Origin: a virus
Reading direction: 5' to 3' (one strand)
Length of the DNA stretch: 54,302 bases
Virus record (IMG/VR): IMGVR_UViG_3300042731_006898
Span: 1-54,302 of that record
In this document: positions 1-9,238 of the stretch, piece after piece
Position numbering within the stretch: position 1 is the first letter of the stretch
Layout: the number at the start of each line of letters is the position of its first letter
Translations under genes and position numbers: made by a program
Notes under the pieces: generated by a model
What the model was told of the DNA's origin: nothing
Database searches by the model: none
What the model saw: the letters and a program-made list of their open reading frames with translations, nothing else

Positions 1-69
1 TCCACGCCTACTATCCCCGCAAGACGATCTGCATGGGCTGCAAAGCCATCGACGACGCTTTCGACGCCG
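1..69. repeat. End redundancy, left copy
   Basis: These 69 bases are identical to the last 69 of the window. The reading frame of the tail chaperone extension continues across the join without a break. The copy is therefore the overlap left when a circular or circularly permuted genome was assembled, and the unique circle is 54,233 bp. A true 69-bp direct terminal repeat is possible but less likely, because the join lies inside a coding region. Confidence 0.95.
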
Positions 70-194
70 CCCGTGACAACGCCCCGAAAGGCGCCGAACG
101 CTCGTCTGCGCTGAATGGTGTGAAGGTCGAGTTGCAGCGAAACCCGACAATCCCCCGATTCGAGGGTATGATCCCAGGAGACCATGGCCGATAA
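1..194 (+). CDS. Tail assembly chaperone, -1 frameshift extension (C-terminal end, enters from window end)
   Basis: This is the 3' end of the frameshifted (GT-type) tail assembly chaperone. Its reading frame begins at the slippery site at 54014-54020 and crosses the circular join. The full extension has 135 residues and contains two CxxC pairs (CPRC before the join, CMGC just inside this window start), which look like a zinc ribbon. It ends with TAA at 192-194 and overlaps the tape measure ATG at 184 by 11 bases. The long product is expected to bind the tape measure protein while the tube assembles. Only the tail of the protein is readable here. See the entries at 53526 and 54020. Confidence 0.85.
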   Translation, partial: HAYYPRKTICMGCKAIDDAFDAARDNAPKGAERSSALNGVKVELQRNPTIPRFEGMIPGDHGR

Positions 195-3100
195 AACCGT
201 CGTCGTCAGACTGGTCGCTCGTGTCGGTCAACTCACCAGCGGCATGGCCCAAGCCGCAGGTTCGGTCCAAACCTTCGGCAACAGCGTAGCCGCTTCGGCA
301 ACGACGGCAGCAGCCTCAGCCAAGAAGCTCGCAGGCGCCACAGCGATGGCCGGGCAGGCCATCCTGCTGGGTATCGGAGCAGCGATGGCGGTCGGGGCCA
401 AGGCAGCCATCGACTTCGAATCCTCCATGGCTGGGGTTGCCAAGACGGTGGACGCCTCCCAGCCGGAACTGGACGCTCTCGGTGAGTCCCTCCGGGAGAT
501 GGCGCTCCGCACCCCGATCGGCGTCAACGACCTCGCCCAGATCGCAGAGATCGGCGGCCAGTTGGGTGTCCCGCTCTCCGACATGGAGGACTTCACCGAA
601 GTGGTCGCCGCCCTGGGCGTGACCACCAACCTGTCGGTCTCCGAGGCTGCTACCGGCCTCGCCCGGTTCGCTAACGTGATGGGCACCTCCTTCGACGACT
701 TCGAACGTCTCGGGTCGGTGCTCGTCGAGTTGGGCAACAGCTTTGCTGCGAACGAAGCTGAGATCCTCCGGTTCGCTACCCGCTTGGCCCCGATCGGGGC
801 GATCATCGGCGCCACCGAAGAGGAGATCCTCGGCCTGGCGGCCGGGTTCGCACAGTTGGGTGTTCCGGCCGAGCGGGGCTCCACCGCCATTCAGCGCATG
901 TTCATGCGTCTCGAAACGGCCGTCGAGGAGGGTGGGGACGCCCTCGAGGATTTCGCTGCGGTGGCCGGGACCACCATCGATGAGTTCGCTTCGGCAGGGT
1001 CGGTGGACCGGTTCATGATGTTCATCGACGGGCTCGGCCGGATCGAAGACGCTGGCGGGTCGGCTATCACCACGCTCCTCGACCTGGGCATCACCGAGCA
1101 ACGCACCATCTCAGTGCTGCTGGCGGCGGCGTCGGCCGGGGACCAATTCGCTGCAGCAATCGAAGCCGCCAACGTCGAAGGGGATCTTTCGACGGCCCTG
1201 TTCGAGGAGGCAGCAAAACGGTACGGGACGACCGCCTCGGAGATCCAATTGTTGGTGAACGCCTTCAACGACCTTCGGATCACGATCGGCAATGGGGCCA
1301 TTCCGATGATCCGGGCAGTCCTCACTTGGCTACGAGACTTCATTCAGGGCCTGAAAGACAATTGGGATAGCGTCGAAACGTTTGTGAAGATCCTTGGTGG
1401 TCTCGCCATCGTCCAGTTCTTGGGGGGGATGCTCGCCAACTTCGGGCTGAAGATGAGGGCCCTTGGTGAGGCTGCCAAGGCAGGCAGCGTGGGGCTTGGG
1501 ATCCTCCGATGGGGCCTGATTGGTGTCAATGTTGCGGTAGGCGCAGCAGCCGCAGTGTTCGGCTATCTCGCCATGAATTGGGCCAATGCTGCTCGTAGGG
1601 CCCGGGAGCTCGAGGAGGCGGCCAAACGTCTCGCTGACGCCATCGAAGAGAGCGAACCGGACGCTATCGAAGCGTGGAGGACTGAGCTCGAGAACCTTGA
1701 AGGATTCGACCTCGACGCCTTCCGGGATGCTCTCATTGAGGCTGGTGTCAGCTACGAGCGGGAGTTCCTGCCGGCCCTGGCTGCTGGGGGCGAAGAGTGG
1801 GAAACGTTCTTGGCACGATTCGACCCGACCCCGATTGAGGAGAAGGCTCGGGAAATGATCGATGCCTACGGTGAGGCAGGCGACGAGTGGGAGCAGACCC
1901 AAAGGACTTCGGCGTTCATCCATGGTCAAGGGGGCTTCATCCCCGAAAATTGGGGAGATGACGATCTTCGCAAGCTCGGAGAGCAGCGCAATGAGATTCT
2001 CAGTTGGTTGTCCCGATCTGGGATTCGGGGTCTTTCCCCGCTCGTTTCTGCCGTAGAAGAGGAGCAGGAGCGTAGAGCGGCCGAGGAGCGTATCGACTAC
2101 TTCCAGAGACTTGACGAGGTTTCGAAGGCCAGAATGAAGTCTGAGTTGGCCGCCCAAGCAGCAACGGTCAGAGCCTCGAACGTCACCACAAGAACACTCA
2201 AGGATAACCTTCTCCAGCAAATCTTCGACCTGGATGAAAACCTCGACCGTTGGGACTCATTCAACGATGAGATGGACGGCATCTTCAGCGATTACGTGGA
2301 GATGGTACAAGACACCTACGACGACATTCGCTCCACTGTCCGGGGCGCAATCAACCCGTGGGACGAATACGAGACCGAAACCATTGACAGTGTCGATGCG
2401 ATCGAGAAGAGCCTCGAAGACCAGGCCGCCGACTACCAACGCTGGGCCGACACCATCTCCACGCTCGGTGACTCGGTCTCCGAACCCACCAAAGAGTGGC
2501 TCCGCAACCTGCCGTTCGAACAGCAGGCCGCTCTCGGCAAACTGGCCGAAGACGCCCCAGCCGAGTTCGACCGGCTCATGGGTGTGTTCGAAACCTACTA
2601 CGGGGAGGGCGGCCTCCTCGAGAACGTCGCTCGCACCCTCTTCGAGGAGCGCCTCCCTGGTGTCGTCCAAGAAGGCATGGCAACCGTGTTTGCTGACGCC
2701 TACACAGCCGCTGAGGAGCTCACCGAAGGCACCGACACGAACCCAGCCGATGCGATGGTGATCGGGATCGTCGAACGTCTCAGCACTGTCCCGGAAGACC
2801 TTCAGGGCCCCACCACCGCCGCCGTTGCTGGGGGCTTCTCCCACGAGCAGGTGCTGCTGGGCGCCGACATGGCAGGCGCCAACGTCGTCGAAGCGTTCGC
2901 TGACCGGATCAAGCTGGACGCCTGGAAGGCCCGGGAGGCCGGCAAGATCGCCGCCGAGGCCGCCAATGACGGGTTCGACGACATCTGGGAGTTCGGTTCC
3001 CCCTCGAAGCGTGCTCTCCGTCTCGGCCGGGACGTAATGCGAGGCTTCGCCATGGGTCTCGAGGACGGGGTGAAGATGTTCGGGATCCCCGACCAGTTGA

Positions 3101-3258
3101 TGGCGGTGCAGCCCCGCACCGACCACGCCATCATGTCCGACCGCGTAGTTGACCGGTCCAGGCGATTCGAAGTGAACATCAACAACCCGCAGACGAACGA
3201 CCTTCGACGGGACACCCAGACGGCCCTGATCCTGTCGTCGCTGGCAGCGGAGGTATGA
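184..3258 (+). CDS. Tail tape measure protein
   Basis: The 1,024-residue protein starts at an ATG behind AGGAG. Its N-terminal third has the Ala/Gly-rich helical pattern and a DFESSMAGVAKTVDAS-type segment (about residues 79-94) typical of the tape measure core that scaffolds tail tube polymerisation. Hydrophobic segments lie near residues 405-420 and 440-465, as expected for a protein later passed into the cell envelope. At about 0.15 nm per residue it predicts a tail near 150 nm. It follows the frameshifted chaperone directly and precedes the Dit-like gene, the classic siphovirus order. No lytic transglycosylase or peptidase motif was recognised inside it. Confidence 0.95.
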   Translation: MADKTVVVRLVARVGQLTSGMAQAAGSVQTFGNSVAASATTAAASAKKLAGATAMAGQAILLGIGAAMAVGAKAAIDFESSMAGVAKTVDASQPELDALGESLREMALRTPIGVNDLAQIAEIGGQLGVPLSDMEDFTEVVAALGVTTNLSVSEAATGLARFANVMGTSFDDFERLGSVLVELGNSFAANEAEILRFATRLAPIGAIIGATEEEILGLAAGFAQLGVPAERGSTAIQRMFMRLETAVEEGGDALEDFAAVAGTTIDEFASAGSVDRFMMFIDGLGRIEDAGGSAITTLLDLGITEQRTISVLLAAASAGDQFAAAIEAANVEGDLSTALFEEAAKRYGTTASEIQLLVNAFNDLRITIGNGAIPMIRAVLTWLRDFIQGLKDNWDSVETFVKILGGLAIVQFLGGMLANFGLKMRALGEAAKAGSVGLGILRWGLIGVNVAVGAAAAVFGYLAMNWANAARRARELEEAAKRLADAIEESEPDAIEAWRTELENLEGFDLDAFRDALIEAGVSYEREFLPALAAGGEEWETFLARFDPTPIEEKAREMIDAYGEAGDEWEQTQRTSAFIHGQGGFIPENWGDDDLRKLGEQRNEILSWLSRSGIRGLSPLVSAVEEEQERRAAEERIDYFQRLDEVSKARMKSELAAQAATVRASNVTTRTLKDNLLQQIFDLDENLDRWDSFNDEMDGIFSDYVEMVQDTYDDIRSTVRGAINPWDEYETETIDSVDAIEKSLEDQAADYQRWADTISTLGDSVSEPTKEWLRNLPFEQQAALGKLAEDAPAEFDRLMGVFETYYGEGGLLENVARTLFEERLPGVVQEGMATVFADAYTAAEELTEGTDTNPADAMVIGIVERLSTVPEDLQGPTTAAVAGGFSHEQVLLGADMAGANVVEAFADRIKLDAWKAREAGKIAAEAANDGFDDIWEFGSPSKRALRLGRDVMRGFAMGLEDGVKMFGIPDQLMAVQPRTDHAIMSDRVVDRSRRFEVNINNPQTNDLRRDTQTALILSSLAAEV

Positions 3259-3259
3259 C

Positions 3260-4072
3260 ATGGGCTGGGACTACAACTACCTCGCTGACGGCACAGCCCT
3301 CGACACCTACTGCGAGTCGGTGCGGATCCTCGACGAGGTTGGGGCATCGAAGCGGGGCTCCAACATCGTCGTGCCTTACCTGCACGGCGAATGGTCCGAG
3401 TACAAGAAGTGGTTCAATGCGGTCCCGTTCGGGCTCGAGTGTGTGCTCCGCTACACCAACGCTTCGGGTGCTGTCACCCACACGGATGGGGCGCCCGGGC
3501 ACGTGTACGAGAACCTGGCGGCTCTGAAGCAGATTTTCGGCAAACGGAACACGACCGTCACTCTCACTCGGGACACTCCCCATCAGGGCACCAACCGCGC
3601 TGATGTGGAGGTGCTCGAGGAGATCCACTCGGTCGGCCCACGCCACAAGTACCTCATCATCTGCCGCATGGTGAACGCCTTCTGGCGGGAAACCCCGGCC
3701 GAGCAGGATGTCGAGACCGGGATCGCCACTTCCCGTTCCTACACGATCGACACGGGCGGCAACGCCCCGATCGGGGACATGGTCATCACGTTCGACATCA
3801 ACGCCAACACGACCGGACCCCGCCTCGCCCTCGTCGCCGGCAACGACTTCGTCAAGTACGTAGGCGACCTGGTCAACACCGATCAGGTGGTGTTCGATGT
3901 GGGGGCCCGCACTGTCACCAAGAACGGGTCGAACGCTGCCGCCAACCTGCAGATCGGCACCGCCTGGTGGATGGAGTTCCCGTCAGACACGACCGGCCTC
4001 CAGTTGTCGGCTACCGCTACGGCCGGCACTGATTGGGATGTCACGATCGACTGGAACAACAAATGGCACTGA
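3260..4072 (+). CDS. Distal tail (Dit-like) protein
   Basis: The 270-residue protein sits directly after the tape measure gene (TGACATG junction), which is the usual place for the distal tail hub. The fold looks all-beta: an N-terminal half rich in short strands with a conserved-looking WxEYKKWFN region, then a C-terminal half (from about residue 155) resembling a galectin-like or tail-fibre-platform domain. It would form the ring joining the tail tube to the fibre protein downstream. The call rests on position, size and fold impression and not on a diagnostic motif. Confidence 0.7.
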   Translation: MGWDYNYLADGTALDTYCESVRILDEVGASKRGSNIVVPYLHGEWSEYKKWFNAVPFGLECVLRYTNASGAVTHTDGAPGHVYENLAALKQIFGKRNTTVTLTRDTPHQGTNRADVEVLEEIHSVGPRHKYLIICRMVNAFWRETPAEQDVETGIATSRSYTIDTGGNAPIGDMVITFDINANTTGPRLALVAGNDFVKYVGDLVNTDQVVFDVGARTVTKNGSNAAANLQIGTAWWMEFPSDTTGLQLSATATAGTDWDVTIDWNNKWH

Positions 4073-7000
4073 AAGGCTGGTGGGTCGAAGCCTGGAACGT
4101 CCGCAACACGGCAGCGATCGCTGTCGGCCTGCCCGTCTCATCCGGCCAGTTCACGAAGATCCTCAACGATGTCGGTTCGGGCCGCATCACCCTGCCCGCC
4201 AACTTCGACCTGTCCAGCATCATCGACCCCGAGAACGATGTCACCTCCCTCCTCAAGTTCTACGTGGACGGCACCTACCAGTACGCCATCCACGCCGACC
4301 AGGTCACCATCCCTTACGCCGAGGAAGGCAACGCCGTCAACGACATCTTCGGGCGGGGTCTCGAGGCGGCCCTCGAATGGGGGGTCGTCTACCCCAGGGA
4401 CTATCCGGCCAACCCGACCGTCAGCCCCCTCTGGCTGTACGGGTCCAACGAGAACTACCTGACGAACGGGGACTTCGACGAAGGCTCCAACGAGCTCGGG
4501 AACGGAGGCGCCGAAGAAGGCTCCTCCGAGGAAGGCAACCCGGTCGATTGGTCGTCCCGTGGCGAGCCCACCACCTTCACGACCGTCGAGAACGCCACCA
4601 ACGCCCGCACAGGCGACTTCTACTTCCGCCTGGTCCCCTCAGCCGTCCATGACGGGTTCGAGCAGACGATCGACATCGTCCCCCTCAAGCAGTACACGTT
4701 CCATGCGTGGGTGAAAGAGTCCACTGCTGCCGGGATGCGGATCACGGGCGGCTGCTCCGTCGAGGACGGGTACACGATTGTCGGCACCAACGACTTCTTC
4801 TACAACGACGAGGTGCTCACCGAACTCGACGACGTAGCCCAGAATCCTCTAGCGAACGGCTGCCCGGGCGGCTCCTCAGACGGCACCTGGCAGGAGCTCA
4901 CTGTCACGTTCACGGCCGGCACCGAACAGGAATCCACCACCGTCTTCATCCAGGCCGACCATCACAGCGGCTGTTCCGGGGGCCCCAACATCGAGTTCTG
5001 GGCGGACGACATCACCTTCACCGGGTGGGGGATCGGCATGGACCCGTGGGAGGCGTTCTCGGTCGCCAACCACAATTCCGGTTCGTTCCAGGTGGCGACG
5101 ATGGCCGGGCCCGGCACCCAGACGAAAGCGGCCACGATCGACGCTTCCGCACAGTTCGCCGGGATCCAGCAGACCGTCGAGGTGGTGCCGTCCACGAAGT
5201 ACCGGGCGAAAGCCTACGTGAAGATGTCGTCCCCGGCCGTGGACGACACGGTTCGGATCTCGATCCTCGACGAGACGGGTGTGGTGCTCGCCTATTCGGA
5301 TGCGGTCCCGACGGACGGGGTGTGGACCCTGTACGAGACCGAATACGAGGTGTCTGCCTCCACCGACAAGCTGATCTTCCGTGTCCTGTATGTCGGGCCG
5401 AACGACCCACCCACCTTCTATGTGACCGGCTGCCGGCTCCTCGCAGGTGAGGACGCTTCGACACCCGGCGAGATCCTCAACGACCTCCTGTCCCCGATCC
5501 AGACTCGAGGCACCCTCTCGTGGCTTACCACCACCTTCACCGACTCCCTCGATTCCAATTCGAACGCCTGGTCCGACACGCTCGCCCTCACCGTCCAGCA
5601 GGGCGATTCGCTGCTGGATGTCCTCAACCAGTTGGTGGGGCTCGGCTACGAATGGGAGCTCGTCCCCGCTTCGGGCGGTGACACCGGCTATGAACTGTCG
5701 GTGTACAACTCGCAGGCGGACGGTTCGGGGGTCGGCACCGACTACAGCGTGTCGGGTACCCCTCCGACGATCGTTCCGGGCCTCGCCACGGTGGCCGGGG
5801 CGATCACGAAGCAAACCTCAGCGAAGAACGTGGTGCTGGCCGAGGGGGCCGAAGGCATCTTGGCCACATCCTCAGCCCCGGCCGGTGACCTGACCGCTTT
5901 CGAACGGCGAGAGGACTACTTCTCCAACAATCTGGGGGTCGATGCCGACATCATGTCGATGCTGGCCGACTCTCGCCTCACCGAGGAGCAGTTGAAGCAG
6001 ATCGGCCTGAAGATCGACCTGCAATGGATCGAGGACTTCCGCCCGTTCGTCGATTTCGTGGTGGGCGACAACATCAAGGTCAACCTGCCGCCCTACGACG
6101 ACAGCAACTTCAGGCGTGTTCGGGCCATCACCGCCAACCTCGAGTCCGAAGTCAACGTCAACTATCAGATCGACATGAACCGGGTGCAGGTGGACCGTCA
6201 GGCGGCGATGGCTGCTGCCTTGCGGCGCCTCCTCGAGAAGCTCGGCTCCGAGAACCTGGGGCTCGGGACCGGCACGGTCGCCGGGGGCCGGGATGATGTG
6301 GTCGGGGCGGTCGCCACTCACACCCACAAGCTGGCTGAGCTTCTGGGGCGTGGGGTCGGCGGCGACCTGTCCGGTACTCTTCCCAACCCGAGGGTGGTTC
6401 GTATCCAGGGCCGAGCGGTCGCCTCGGACGCTCCTGACAACGGCCAGGTGCTCACCTGGTCGGATGCTCTGAACCGGTGGCAGCCTCAGAACAACTCGAT
6501 GGTGCCCACCTTCGTGGTTGCTGCCTCGGATGCTCGTCAAGAGATTCAGGACTCGGCCGACTACACCTGCGACGGTACCGACGACCACCTCGACATCAAC
6601 GACGCCATCGACGACATCATCACACTCGGCAAGGGCCGCATCCAACTGTCCGAAGGCACCTTCTATCTGGGTGGGTCGGTCACCACGAGCGGCGCAACCG
6701 GAGCAGTCAACCTCTCAATCGTCGGTGCCGGGGTTGGGGTTACCACGATCGTTATTGACTCGTCCGAAACAACCGTCTTCGACTACTTCGACTTCGAACC
6801 CTCGTCGGGCACGGCCTCATTCTTCGAGGTCGCCCACATGCGGATCACCGATGTTCAGCAAACCACTTCAGGTACTGCTTACTTCATCAATGGGGCAAGT
6901 TGCGAACGGGGCTGGTTCCATCACCTCGAGTTCGACTCGGTGAAAACCACCTACCAAGGCGACTACACCTACGGCATCTATTGGGGTGGTGGATACGGCA

Positions 7001-8232
7001 ACTTCTCCGACATCCGTTTCGGCTATGCCAACGATGCCCCCGACATCGCCACAGCATTCATCTACCTTGGCGACGAGATCAACTTCATCACCAACTGCCA
7101 CTTCTACCATTCGGCAACTTCGTATGCCATCCAACTCGGCAACAGTGCCCATTTGACCCAGATCAGCAACTGCCTGTTCTGGAACACCCCATCTGCCGCA
7201 ATCTACGGCTACCCCGGTCCCGTCGTCACCGGCTGCGAGTTCTACCAATGTGCCAGGGCCAGGGTTGGCACCGAGGTGTTCTACGCCTACGACTCTGAAT
7301 GTAGTTTCGTAGGGAACCATGCCTACTCGTCTGATACGGCAGCCAATCAAGCCTTCCTCGATGGTGGTTTCCGCCAGATTGCCAGCAACACTATTCACGG
7401 TGGTTCGGGCTATGGGGTTAGGCTTCGAGGGCTTACTTCAGACGCTGGGCGAGTTGTGGTGGCCAACAACCAAATCCGGGACTGCGCCCAACATGGTGTC
7501 TATGTCACCCCCTATACAGGGAACCGTCTCGAGAGTTCGGTCCTCATCGAAGGCAACCAGTTCGAGGATGTCGGCACCGGCACCGGCACCTACGCCGCCG
7601 TCTACTTCACGGGCGGTTCGGGCGGCTCGGACCCGGGTGGCCTCTACATCCTCAACAACACCGTCAAGGACACCAGCGAAGGCACCTATCCGCTCGACTA
7701 CGCCTTCTACATCGGGGACTACTGCCAGCGGGCATACATCTTCGGGAACGTCACCCACCTGTCTGCTGCTGCCGACCTGTTCGTCTCGAGCACCGGCAAC
7801 ACGGATGTCCGCACCGACTTCTGGCAGGAGTTCACACCCGCTCTCACTGCCGAAACCACCTCCCCAACCGTCGTCAACAGCCACGGTGCCTACCGCTGCA
7901 AAGACCCGCACACGGTCGAAGTGGTCGCAGAGTTCGAGGACTTCTCGGCGGCCGGTTCGGGCGTCTACTATCTGTCCTCTTTGCCCTACGACCTCGTGTC
8001 CTATCCGGGCACCTGGCAGGCTGAGTCCCGGATCCCGGTCGGCAAAGGCATCGCCTACGACTCGTCTGCCACCCAATACGACCATCTGATGGCCGTCCGT
8101 CACTCAGCCACTCAGATCAAGTTCGTGGGGGAGGGTGCTACCGGTTTCATTGCAGATTCCGTACCGTGGTCGTGGGGCACAGACGACAGCCTCCACGCTC
8201 GGGTTGAGTACGACATCGGCCAGCAAGCATAG
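4063..8232 (+). CDS. Large tail fibre / minor tail protein with beta-helix (pectate-lyase-like) domain
   Basis: The ATG at 4063 overlaps the preceding stop by 10 bases and begins a 1,389-residue protein. The first ~130 residues look like a baseplate or tail-hub module. Two carbohydrate-binding-like jelly rolls follow (about 135-330 and 330-465). A linker region with GGDLSGTLPNPRV (near 770) is typical of fibres. Residues ~825-1250 carry a right-handed parallel beta-helix with repeated NxxF, SNCLFW and ANNQIRD-type rungs, as in pectate-lyase-like depolymerases. The last ~135 residues form a separate tip domain. It likely binds and perhaps cleaves a surface polysaccharide. No catalytic residues can be assigned with confidence. 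Confidence 0.85.
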   Translation: MALKGWWVEAWNVRNTAAIAVGLPVSSGQFTKILNDVGSGRITLPANFDLSSIIDPENDVTSLLKFYVDGTYQYAIHADQVTIPYAEEGNAVNDIFGRGLEAALEWGVVYPRDYPANPTVSPLWLYGSNENYLTNGDFDEGSNELGNGGAEEGSSEEGNPVDWSSRGEPTTFTTVENATNARTGDFYFRLVPSAVHDGFEQTIDIVPLKQYTFHAWVKESTAAGMRITGGCSVEDGYTIVGTNDFFYNDEVLTELDDVAQNPLANGCPGGSSDGTWQELTVTFTAGTEQESTTVFIQADHHSGCSGGPNIEFWADDITFTGWGIGMDPWEAFSVANHNSGSFQVATMAGPGTQTKAATIDASAQFAGIQQTVEVVPSTKYRAKAYVKMSSPAVDDTVRISILDETGVVLAYSDAVPTDGVWTLYETEYEVSASTDKLIFRVLYVGPNDPPTFYVTGCRLLAGEDASTPGEILNDLLSPIQTRGTLSWLTTTFTDSLDSNSNAWSDTLALTVQQGDSLLDVLNQLVGLGYEWELVPASGGDTGYELSVYNSQADGSGVGTDYSVSGTPPTIVPGLATVAGAITKQTSAKNVVLAEGAEGILATSSAPAGDLTAFERREDYFSNNLGVDADIMSMLADSRLTEEQLKQIGLKIDLQWIEDFRPFVDFVVGDNIKVNLPPYDDSNFRRVRAITANLESEVNVNYQIDMNRVQVDRQAAMAAALRRLLEKLGSENLGLGTGTVAGGRDDVVGAVATHTHKLAELLGRGVGGDLSGTLPNPRVVRIQGRAVASDAPDNGQVLTWSDALNRWQPQNNSMVPTFVVAASDARQEIQDSADYTCDGTDDHLDINDAIDDIITLGKGRIQLSEGTFYLGGSVTTSGATGAVNLSIVGAGVGVTTIVIDSSETTVFDYFDFEPSSGTASFFEVAHMRITDVQQTTSGTAYFINGASCERGWFHHLEFDSVKTTYQGDYTYGIYWGGGYGNFSDIRFGYANDAPDIATAFIYLGDEINFITNCHFYHSATSYAIQLGNSAHLTQISNCLFWNTPSAAIYGYPGPVVTGCEFYQCARARVGTEVFYAYDSECSFVGNHAYSSDTAANQAFLDGGFRQIASNTIHGGSGYGVRLRGLTSDAGRVVVANNQIRDCAQHGVYVTPYTGNRLESSVLIEGNQFEDVGTGTGTYAAVYFTGGSGGSDPGGLYILNNTVKDTSEGTYPLDYAFYIGDYCQRAYIFGNVTHLSAAADLFVSSTGNTDVRTDFWQEFTPALTAETTSPTVVNSHGAYRCKDPHTVEVVAEFEDFSAAGSGVYYLSSLPYDLVSYPGTWQAESRIPVGKGIAYDSSATQYDHLMAVRHSATQIKFVGEGATGFIADSVPWSWGTDDSLHARVEYDIGQQA

Positions 8233-8240
8233 GAGTCGGG

Positions 8241-8564
8241 ATGGTAGAGGCGACCCGATGGTTCGTGATCCTGTTCGGGATCACCTGGGCCGCATGGTTC
8301 GGTCTGATGGCCTATGTGGTGAACCGGGCCCGGAACGGGGACATGACTCGAGTGCCGATCCTCATGGCGCTCTCCTGGATGGGGTTCACGGTCGCAGTAG
8401 CCCGAATCGTTGTCCCCCACATGGCCCCCGACATCCACAACATGGTGAACCGCATGTTCGTGATCGTCGCCATGTTCCCACTCGGGGCGATCGTCACTCA
8501 CACGATGCGCCGCTACCTCCCCCTCATGGCCGCCACACTGAGGGGGTGGCTGGGTCGTGGATAG
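8241..8564 (+). CDS. Small protein with three predicted membrane helices
   Basis: The 107-residue product is mostly hydrophobic with three likely transmembrane segments: about residues 6-27, 40-60 and 71-90. It ends in a basic Arg/Trp tail. It sits at the end of the late operon, right after the fibre gene, and its stop overlaps the next GTG start by 8 bases. A role in lysis (second holin or antiholin) or in membrane penetration is plausible. The recognisable r1t-like holin, however, is on the other strand at 9036. Family unknown. Confidence 0.75.
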   Translation: MVEATRWFVILFGITWAAWFGLMAYVVNRARNGDMTRVPILMALSWMGFTVAVARIVVPHMAPDIHNMVNRMFVIVAMFPLGAIVTHTMRRYLPLMAATLRGWLGRG

Positions 8565-8931
8565 TCTCGTTGATGCTCTCGCCGTTGTCGGCAGTCTCGG
8601 CTCCCTGACTGCCCTCGTGTCCCTCTATCTGCTGCGCCGGCAACGTCGGGCCGAGATCACTGTGGCCGAGCACACGGCCGCTGAGGTTGTGCGGGACGAC
8701 CAGTTCGAGTGGTACACACGCTGGCAGGAATGTGTGGAGAAGCGGGAGGAGATGGAGAAGCATCTCACTGAGGAGATCCGCAACGAGAAGGAGCGCCGGG
8801 CCGCCTCGGAGCGGCGCCTGCAGGACGCTCTGGCTCGTGAAGCGCTGGAACGGCAGCGGCTCGCCTCCCGGGTGGCGTCCCTCGAAGCTCAGCTACGAGG
8901 CGCCGGCCTCGACCCCGTCAACGGCGGTTGA
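8557..8931 (+). CDS. Membrane-anchored coiled-coil protein (spanin-like architecture)
   Basis: This starts with GTG inside the end of the preceding gene. The 124-residue product has one N-terminal transmembrane helix (about 9-27), followed by a long charged heptad region (about 50-115) rich in Glu, Arg and Ala. A single N-terminal membrane anchor plus a coiled coil at the end of the late operon resembles an inner-membrane spanin. It also resembles small actinophage membrane proteins next to holins. No lipobox partner was found, so the spanin idea is only architectural. Confidence 0.75.
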   Translation: MDSLVDALAVVGSLGSLTALVSLYLLRRQRRAEITVAEHTAAEVVRDDQFEWYTRWQECVEKREEMEKHLTEEIRNEKERRAASERRLQDALAREALERQRLASRVASLEAQLRGAGLDPVNGG

Positions 8932-9004
8932 TCTGCTACACTGAGAGGGCCATACCACCGCAGTCGCACCCTGCGGTACCCTTCGGTTCCAACGCCGAGC
9001 ACCC

Positions 9005-9034
9005 AGAAAGGGGGCCCTCCGGGGCCTCCTTTCT
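9005..9034. terminator. Bidirectional terminator between late and early blocks
   Basis: AGAAAGG-G-GGCCC pairs with GGGCC-T-CCTTTCT around a short loop, with one internal mismatch. The A/T-rich outer ends give a T-run on either strand. It lies between the last rightward late gene and the last leftward gene (the holin), which is where a two-sided terminator is expected. Confidence 0.7.
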
Positions 9035-9035
9035 T

Positions 9036-9230
9036 CTACGCTTCGAGCCGCTGACGGGCGACGTTCTTGATGAGTGACAGCACCGCAGCGATCCCTGCCA
9101 TCAGCCCGGACAGCAGGAACGCCAGCCAGCCGGCCCAATCGGTACCGAACCCGGCCACCGGCAGGGTCGCCAGGAACGCCTGAACGAACGTCCACAGTGC
9201 CCTCTCGGCAATGTCTGACCAGTCGTACAT
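9036..9230 (-). CDS. Holin, r1t-like
   Basis: The small protein (64 residues from ATG at 9230; 68 if the GTG at 9242 is used) has a DIAERALWTFVQAFLAT first helix, a short GTDWAGW turn, a second hydrophobic helix and a basic tail. This is the layout of the r1t holin family, which forms lesions in the cytoplasmic membrane to release endolysin. The ATG is preferred because GTGAGGAGAGGC provides a ribosome site just upstream. It follows the endolysin gene on the same strand and is the last gene of the leftward block. Confidence 0.8.
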   Translation of the reverse strand: MYDWSDIAERALWTFVQAFLATLPVAGFGTDWAGWLAFLLSGLMAGIAAVLSLIKNVARQRLEA

Positions 9231-9238
9231 GCCTCTCC

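Noticed and set aside
1-69. True 69-bp terminal repeat of the virion DNA
   Set aside because: The repeated bases fall inside a single reading frame that continues across the join, which fits an assembly overlap better than physical ends.
184-3261. Large leftward frames opposite the tape measure gene
   Set aside because: Antisense shadow of a convincingly identified gene; no ribosome sites or domains.
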